Of a DNA stretch of 5,584 nucleotides, positions 5,224 through 5,584 are shown in pieces; the first letter of the stretch is position 1; every line of letters begins with the position of its first letter. The stretch is from positions 1 to 5,584 of the forward strand of contig VHAW01000110.1 in assembly GCA_016872225.1 (NCBI GenBank), in the 5' to 3' direction. The stretch comes from Sphingomonadales bacterium. Lineage in GTDB: Bacteria > Bacteroidota > Bacteroidia > UBA7662. Under the pieces are notes generated by a model. That model made no database searches, was not told the origin of the DNA, and worked only from the letters and a program-made list of their open reading frames with translations. The position numbers and the translations under genes are program-made.

Positions 5224-5584
5224 ATGAGTTTACAAAACGAAAAATTCAAAGCCCTTCAGTTAACCCTTGACAAACTGGAGAAAACCTACGGCAAAGGCGT
5301 CGTTATGAAAATGGGCGACGCCCGCGTTGTTAACGTGGATGTCATCCCCACAGGGTCCTTGGGTCTTGACATTGCCTTGGGGATAGGTGGTTTTCCTAAA
5401 GGTCGTGTGGTCGAAATCTACGGACCTGAATCCTCCGGTAAAACCACGGTTGCACTGCACGCCATCGCCCAAGCCCAACGTAAAGGCGGTATGGCCGCCT
5501 TCATCGATGCGGAACATGCCTTTGACAAGGGCTATGCCGAAAAGTTGGGCATTGACACGGAGAACCTTCTCATATCTCAGCCCG
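5224..5584 (+). CDS. recA: Recombinase RecA, N-terminal part (runs off the window)
   Basis: RecA forms ATP-dependent filaments on single-stranded DNA and drives homologous recombination, and in many bacteria the SOS response. The window holds 120 full codons plus one base, about a third of the usual 340-350. The N-terminal helix KFKALQLTLDKLEKTYGKGVVMKMGD (7-32) and PTGSLGLDIALGIGGFPKGRVVEIYGPESSGKTT (42-75) are diagnostic, with the Walker A P-loop GPESSGKT at 67-74. IDAEHAFD (94-101) carries E97, equivalent to the catalytic glutamate, and Y104 in DKGYAEKLG corresponds to the tyrosine that stacks on the adenine of ATP. The last residues, ENLLISQP, are also typical. The start at 5224 gives an N-terminus of normal length. 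There is no frameshift in the visible part, and the truncation is due only to the window edge. Confidence 0.97.
   Translation, partial: MSLQNEKFKALQLTLDKLEKTYGKGVVMKMGDARVVNVDVIPTGSLGLDIALGIGGFPKGRVVEIYGPESSGKTTVALHAIAQAQRKGGMAAFIDAEHAFDKGYAEKLGIDTENLLISQP

Noticed and set aside
5260..5517. 85-codon minus-strand ORF within recA
   Set aside because: It is antisense to the conserved RecA N-terminus and ATP-binding loop and shows no motif of its own.

Overview
The window carries five protein genes and one probable small gene, most of them DNA-repair or housekeeping functions. It looks chromosomal and comes from the Bacteroidota (the former Bacteroidetes). Three things point there: the UvrA has wording typical of that phylum (for example VDQHPIGKSSRSNPATY and IPDKRRSIYDGA), the minus-strand gene encodes a secreted CarboxypepD_reg-like protein of a kind I know from that phylum, and start codons lack Shine-Dalgarno sequences while TAnnTTTG-type promoter boxes lie upstream. 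The base composition is moderate, so a marine or environmental lineage is likelier than a low-GC Flavobacterium. The exact genus cannot be read from the sequence.

Layout: 1-109 is an AT-rich leader with a candidate promoter. At 110-4010 a tight plus-strand cluster runs uvrA (excision-repair damage sensor), ruvX/yqgF (Holliday-junction resolvase family, pre-16S rRNA nuclease) and def (peptide deformylase), with a 2-nt gap and then a 4-nt ATGA overlap. At 4043-4765 a convergent minus-strand gene encodes the exported CarboxypepD_reg-like protein; its 3' end holds a perfect 8-bp dyad that may act as a terminator for one or both sides. 4766-4961 is a divergent intergenic region with a good Bacteroidota promoter for the minus-strand gene, an 8-bp perfect inverted repeat with a 15-nt spacer, and a weaker plus-strand promoter box. 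At 4962-5168 a 68-codon ORF with a basic C-terminal half sits just upstream of recA. recA starts at 5224 and runs off the right edge after 120 complete codons.

Together, uvrA (nucleotide excision repair), ruvX and recA (homologous recombination) place three repair-linked genes within 5.6 kb, with def as a protein-maturation gene carried in the uvrA cluster. No mobile element, CRISPR array, tRNA or rRNA is visible. No clearly new system stands out. The items most worth checking are the small gene before recA, the inverted repeat in the divergent promoter region, and the missing first cysteine pair in the UvrA insertion region.
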